Below, piece after piece: positions 60,989 to 64,000 of a DNA stretch of 64,000 nucleotides. A model generated the notes under the pieces. The model had not been told where the DNA came from. It saw only the letters and a program-made list of their open reading frames with translations, and searched no databases. Positions within the stretch are counted from its first letter, which is position 1, and every line of letters starts with the position of its first letter. The stretch is taken from NCBI GenBank assembly GCA_049997955.1, contig JAEBDY010000013.1, forward strand, positions 1 to 64,000. Direction: 5' to 3'. The translations under genes were made by a program, and so were the position numbers. Source of the DNA: Umezawaea sp049997955. Its GTDB lineage: Bacteria; Actinomycetota; Actinomycetes; Mycobacteriales; Pseudonocardiaceae.

Positions 60989-61722
60989 AGGACGAGGCCT
61001 CCGTCGACCCCGAGGACCTGGCCCGTGATGAACGCGGCCTCGTCACCGGCCAGGAAGCGGATGGCCTTGGCCACGTCCTCCGGGGCGCCGAGCCTGCCGA
61101 GCGGCGTCTCCTTGACGTTCGCGGCGATGGCCTCTTCGCCCATCGCCGCGGTCATGGCCGTGTCGATCACGCCGGGGGCGACCGCGTTGACGCGGATGCC
61201 GTGCCTGCCGAGTTCCTTGGCGGTGGACTTCGCGATGGCGGTCACGCCCGCCTTCGACGCCGCGTACGCGCTCTGGCCCGCACTGCCCTGCTCACCCGCG
61301 ATGGACGCGAGGAGCACGATCGAGCCGGACTTCTTGCGCATCATCACGCGGGCCGCGGCCTGGACCGTGTAGAGCGAGCCTGCGACGTTCGTCGAGAGCA
61401 TGCGGTCGATCAGGTCGTCCTTCATCATCCCGACCAGCGCGCCTTCGAGGACGCCCGCGTTCGCGACGACGACGTCGAGCCTGCCGTGCTCCTTGGCGAC
61501 CGCGCGGATCACGGTGCTGACGGCGGCGGAGTCGGTGACGTCCAGGGCCACCCCCGTCACGCGGCCGCCGGGCACGGTCGCGGCGGCTTCCTTGGCGACG
61601 GCCTCGTCGCGACCGGTCAGCACCACGGTCGCACCCGCCTCGGCCAGGGCGGTGACGGTCGCGAGGCCGATGCCCCTGGTACCGCCGGTGACGATGGCTA
61701 CCTTGTCGGTGAGGTCAGTCAC
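60985..61722 (-). CDS. 3-oxoacyl-ACP reductase-like SDR (FabG-like)
   Basis: 245 residues, classical short-chain dehydrogenase. NADP-binding TGGTRGIG near the N-terminus, NAGVLEG, catalytic Ser in LLASIAG and YAASK, then APGVIDTAM. It ends VLGVDGGLVL like FabG. It would reduce a 3-oxoacyl group on the operon's carrier protein. It overlaps the AMP-ligase gene by 4 bp; the ACP gene lies 132 bp upstream with a hairpin between. Confidence 0.9.
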   Translation of the reverse strand: MTDLTDKVAIVTGGTRGIGLATVTALAEAGATVVLTGRDEAVAKEAAATVPGGRVTGVALDVTDSAAVSTVIRAVAKEHGRLDVVVANAGVLEGALVGMMKDDLIDRMLSTNVAGSLYTVQAAARVMMRKKSGSIVLLASIAGEQGSAGQSAYAASKAGVTAIAKSTAKELGRHGIRVNAVAPGVIDTAMTAAMGEEAIAANVKETPLGRLGAPEDVAKAIRFLAGDEAAFITGQVLGVDGGLVL

Positions 61723-61803
61723 TGTTCAACCAGTCCTGTAGGCACGTCATGAATCCCCGTCGAGGGTACTTGCCCGCCGAGACACCCCGTTACCGGCATG
61801 AAG

Positions 61804-61839
61804 CAGGCCCGAAACACGCTAGTGCGTGGTCCGGGCCTG
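61804..61839 (-). terminator. Hairpin between ACP and SDR genes (attenuator or terminator)
   Basis: CAGGCCCG / CGGGCCTG with inner CACGC / GCGTG forms a two-part stem 3' of the ACP gene on the minus strand. It could make ACP transcripts more abundant than the enzymes downstream. No strong T-tract follows. Confidence 0.55.
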
Positions 61840-61854
61840 GGCCATTCGGCTCGA

Positions 61855-62094
61855 TCAAGCCTTCGCGCCGAAGCCTTCGAGCATGTCGACGGCGACCTTG
61901 AAGCTGCTCATGTCGATGACCTGGTCGGTCGCGAACTCGACGTCGAACTCGTCCTCGATGGCCGCGACCAGCGCCATGTGGCCGACGGAGTCCCACTCCT
62001 CGATCTCGCGGTACTTGAGGTTCTCCACGTCGACGGAGCCGTCGAGGCCGAGTGCCTCGACGAAGACGTCGCGGAGCTTGTCGTTCAGCGCCAT
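61855..62094 (-). CDS. Acyl carrier protein
   Basis: 79 residues, acidic four-helix carrier. The phosphopantetheine site is EWDSVGHM with Ser36, deviating from the DSL of fatty acid synthase ACPs. DSVGHM-type carriers are often dedicated to specialised or glycan-modifying pathways. It is flanked by an acyltransferase and a reductase of the same operon. Confidence 0.92.
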   Translation of the reverse strand: MALNDKLRDVFVEALGLDGSVDVENLKYREIEEWDSVGHMALVAAIEDEFDVEFATDQVIDMSSFKVAVDMLEGFGAKA

Positions 62095-62128
62095 GGTGTT
62101 CTCGATCTCCGTGCTCGGGGGGATGGGT

Positions 62129-62827
62129 TCAGTGGTCGGCGGGGGCGCGGTCGGCCCACGCCTTCAGCAGGGTCGCCAGGTCCTCGGGCAGCCCGGAGGC
62201 CGGCAGCTCGCCGGTGCCCTTGAGGAACGGCTCCAGCGCCGCGATCGTCGCCTCGTCGCAGCCGCGGCGGCTCAAGCCCACCACGTTGATGCCCGAGACC
62301 CTGGCCGGGTTGCCGACCGAGATGGTGAACGGGCCGATGTCCTTGCGGACCGCGCCGCCCATGCCGACCATCGCGCCGGGGCCGACCTCGGCCTTCTGGT
62401 GCACGACGGTGCCCATGCCGATGTTCGCGTGGGACCAGACGTGGCAGTGCCCGCCGAGCTGCACGGACGCCATCGTCACCGAGTCGTCGACGACGCAGTC
62501 GTGGCCGAGGTGGGTGCGCGAGAGCAGGTAGTTGCCGTCGCCCACGCGGGTCGTGCGCCAGGTGCCCTGGTGCATCGTGAAGTACTCGCGGATCTTGTTC
62601 CCGTCGCCGATCTCGACGCCGAATCCCTCCAGCTCGCCGTCCCACCCGGCCGGGTGGGGACCGGTGCGGTCCTCCGCCGGGGTGCCGATGGAAACGTGGG
62701 GGCCGATCCAGTTCCCGCTGCCGATGCGGGTCTTCCCGACGATCACGGCGTACGGACCGATGACGTTGTCATCGCCCAGCTCGACGCCCTCGCCGATGAC
62801 GGCGGTGGCATGAATGCGGTTGGTCAC
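62129..62827 (-). CDS. LpxA-like acyl-ACP-dependent sugar acyltransferase
   Basis: 232 residues, left-handed beta-helix with hexapeptide repeats from residue 1 (IHATAVIGEGVELGDDNVIGPY). Alignment by eye to E. coli LpxA keeps the catalytic base, His109 in THLGHDC (LpxA His125), and His143 in VVHQK. It also keeps MHQGT (compare INRGT) and the ending GINVVGLSRRG. LpxA moves a 3-hydroxyacyl chain from ACP to UDP-GlcNAc. Gram-positive actinomycetes make no lipid A, so this copy probably acylates another nucleotide sugar. First gene of the operon; ACP follows 34 bp later. Confidence 0.85.
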   Translation of the reverse strand: MTNRIHATAVIGEGVELGDDNVIGPYAVIVGKTRIGSGNWIGPHVSIGTPAEDRTGPHPAGWDGELEGFGVEIGDGNKIREYFTMHQGTWRTTRVGDGNYLLSRTHLGHDCVVDDSVTMASVQLGGHCHVWSHANIGMGTVVHQKAEVGPGAMVGMGGAVRKDIGPFTISVGNPARVSGINVVGLSRRGCDEATIAALEPFLKGTGELPASGLPEDLATLLKAWADRAPADH

Positions 62828-63003
62828 GAGGTCCGTTCCTGCTCAGATGTCGTCGAATGACCCAGGTCACTGCCCTGCCCCTGCCCCGGACCCACAGCAA
62901 CACGGCCGCAATCGGCGGGTAACGTGTGGCAACGCGTCAGGGGCGGGACGACCAGTCACCTTACCGGACGCGATCCACCGTCTCCGGAGCGAAAGACTGC
63001 TGC

Positions 63004-64000
63004 ATGATTCCCATCACCGTTGTCGACGTCCAAGACGCGGAGCCGCTGGTTCTTGAGGTGCTCCGGTCCGGTGTCATCGCCCAGGGCCCCATGGTCAAGC
63101 GCTTCGAAGAGGCCTTCGCCAAGGTAGCCGGAGTCCCCCACGCGATCGCCGTGAACAACGGCACCACCGCGCTGGTGGCCTCCATCCAGGCCCTGGACCT
63201 CAAGCCGGGCGACGAGGTCATCACCTCGCCCTTCACCTTCGTCGCGACGCTGAACGCGATCCTGGAGGCAGGCGCCACCGCTCGGTTCGCGGACATCCGC
63301 ACCGACGACTTCTGCATCGACGCCGACGCCGTCGCCGCGCAGGTCACCGACCGGACCAAGGTCCTCATGCCGGTGCACCTCTACGGCCAGACCGCGGACA
63401 TGGGCAAGCTCGTGCCGCTCGCGGAGCAGCACGGCCTGACCATCGTCGAGGACAGCGCGCAGGCCGTCGGCGCGACGTTCGAGGGCAGGGCCGCGGGCAG
63501 CTTCGGCATCGGCTGCTTCTCCCTCTACGCGACGAAGAACATCACCACCGCCGAAGGCGGCATGATCACCACCTCCGACGACGCGCTGGCCGACAAGCTG
63601 CGCGTCATGCGGAACCAGGGCATGCGCGCCCGCTACCAGTACGAGATGGCGGGCCACAACTACCGCCTGACCGACCTGCACGCCGCGCTGGGCATCCCGC
63701 AGCTGGAGAAGCTCCCGACGCTCACGGCGGCGCGCCAGCGCAACGCCGAGGTGCTGTCCAAGGGCCTCGCCGACATCCAGGGCGTGACCGTTCCCGGTGT
63801 GCTGCCGGGCCGCGACCACGTGTGGCACCAGTACACGGTCCTCGTCGGCGACGACGCCGCCGTGTCGCGCGACGAGCTGTCGGCGAAGCTGACCGAGAAG
63901 GGCATCGGCAACGGGATCTACTACCCGAAGCTGGTGTTCGACTACGACTGCTACCGCGAGCGCGCCGACGTCATCACCTCCGACGTCCCGGTCGCCAAGA
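63004..64000 (+). CDS. DegT/DnrJ/EryC1 sugar aminotransferase (cut by window edge)
   Basis: 332 residues visible from ATG 63004; the end lies beyond the window. Opening IPITVVDVQDAEPLVLEVLRSGVIAQGPMVKRFEE, NNGTTAL, SPFTFVATLNAILEAGA and EDSAQAVGA are family hallmarks. The PLP lysine is in FSLYATKNITTAEGG. Members transaminate 3- or 4-keto nucleotide sugars. Divergent from the LpxA-like gene with a 176-bp gap, so it likely supplies the amino sugar that the operon acylates. Confidence 0.92.
   Translation, partial: MIPITVVDVQDAEPLVLEVLRSGVIAQGPMVKRFEEAFAKVAGVPHAIAVNNGTTALVASIQALDLKPGDEVITSPFTFVATLNAILEAGATARFADIRTDDFCIDADAVAAQVTDRTKVLMPVHLYGQTADMGKLVPLAEQHGLTIVEDSAQAVGATFEGRAAGSFGIGCFSLYATKNITTAEGGMITTSDDALADKLRVMRNQGMRARYQYEMAGHNYRLTDLHAALGIPQLEKLPTLTAARQRNAEVLSKGLADIQGVTVPGVLPGRDHVWHQYTVLVGDDAAVSRDELSAKLTEKGIGNGIYYPKLVFDYDCYRERADVITSDVPVAK

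Overview
The window is high-GC actinomycete DNA (roughly 70% G+C by eye, falling visibly at about 18.0-20.9 kb). GTG and TTG starts are frequent and neighbouring genes often overlap as ATGA or GTGA. It carries the mycolata-type galactan genes glfT1, glfT2 and glf with the Wzm/Wzt-like exporter, the proteasome activator Bpa, an EspG/PPE-type locus, LAXTG (sortase E-type) surface proteins and F420-type chemistry. This fits the Pseudonocardiales (Saccharothrix, Lentzea or Actinosynnema-like); the genus is an inference.

Layout. 0-4 kb: tail of an IS982-like transposase abutting ribonuclease Z, a serine hydrolase, a secreted SGNH hydrolase, two small conserved genes and two tRNAs. 4-12 kb: acetoacetyl-CoA synthetase, a three-gene EspG/PPE-like locus, a dienelactone hydrolase-like protein with an unusual nucleophile position, an aromatic aminotransferase, a TSUP transporter and a VOC protein. 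12-17 kb: three tandem paralogous Cna-B/SdrD-like exported proteins, two with LASTG sorting signals. 17-21 kb: a NUDIX gene, then a lower-GC decayed integrative element with a truncated, frameshifted large serine recombinase beside tRNA-Ser(UGA). 21-31 kb: MarR regulator, secreted 5'-nucleotidase, zinc metallopeptidase, M28 aminopeptidase, GNAT, quinone oxidoreductase and two low-complexity secreted proteins.

31-50 kb is a cell-envelope region. A class V PLP protein, Bpa, a TylF-like methyltransferase, a Wzm/Wzt polysaccharide exporter and GlfT1 occur in nearly the order known from the Mycobacterium tuberculosis Rv3778c-Rv3783 region. A sugar ABC importer and a methyltransferase follow. On the minus strand come glfT2, glf and a GT2-GtrA-YfhO-like three-component glycosylation module. 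49-56 kb: two secreted PIG-L family deacetylases with lectin-like C-terminal domains, an F420-type LLM oxidoreductase, a HAD phosphatase, a 42-aa secreted peptide, and gene-poor intervals holding three copies of a palindromic repeat with a conserved core and covarying outer stems.

56-64 kb holds the most unusual system: a tightly packed minus-strand operon (LpxA-like acyltransferase, acyl carrier protein, FabG-like reductase, AMP-ligase, LuxE-like and LuxC-like proteins, LPG-synthase-TM flippase-like protein) divergent from a DegT/DnrJ/EryC1 sugar aminotransferase. Together they look like a pathway that makes an amino sugar, loads and processes an acyl group on a dedicated carrier protein, and attaches it to the sugar for use in an envelope glycan or glycolipid. 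That role is inference.
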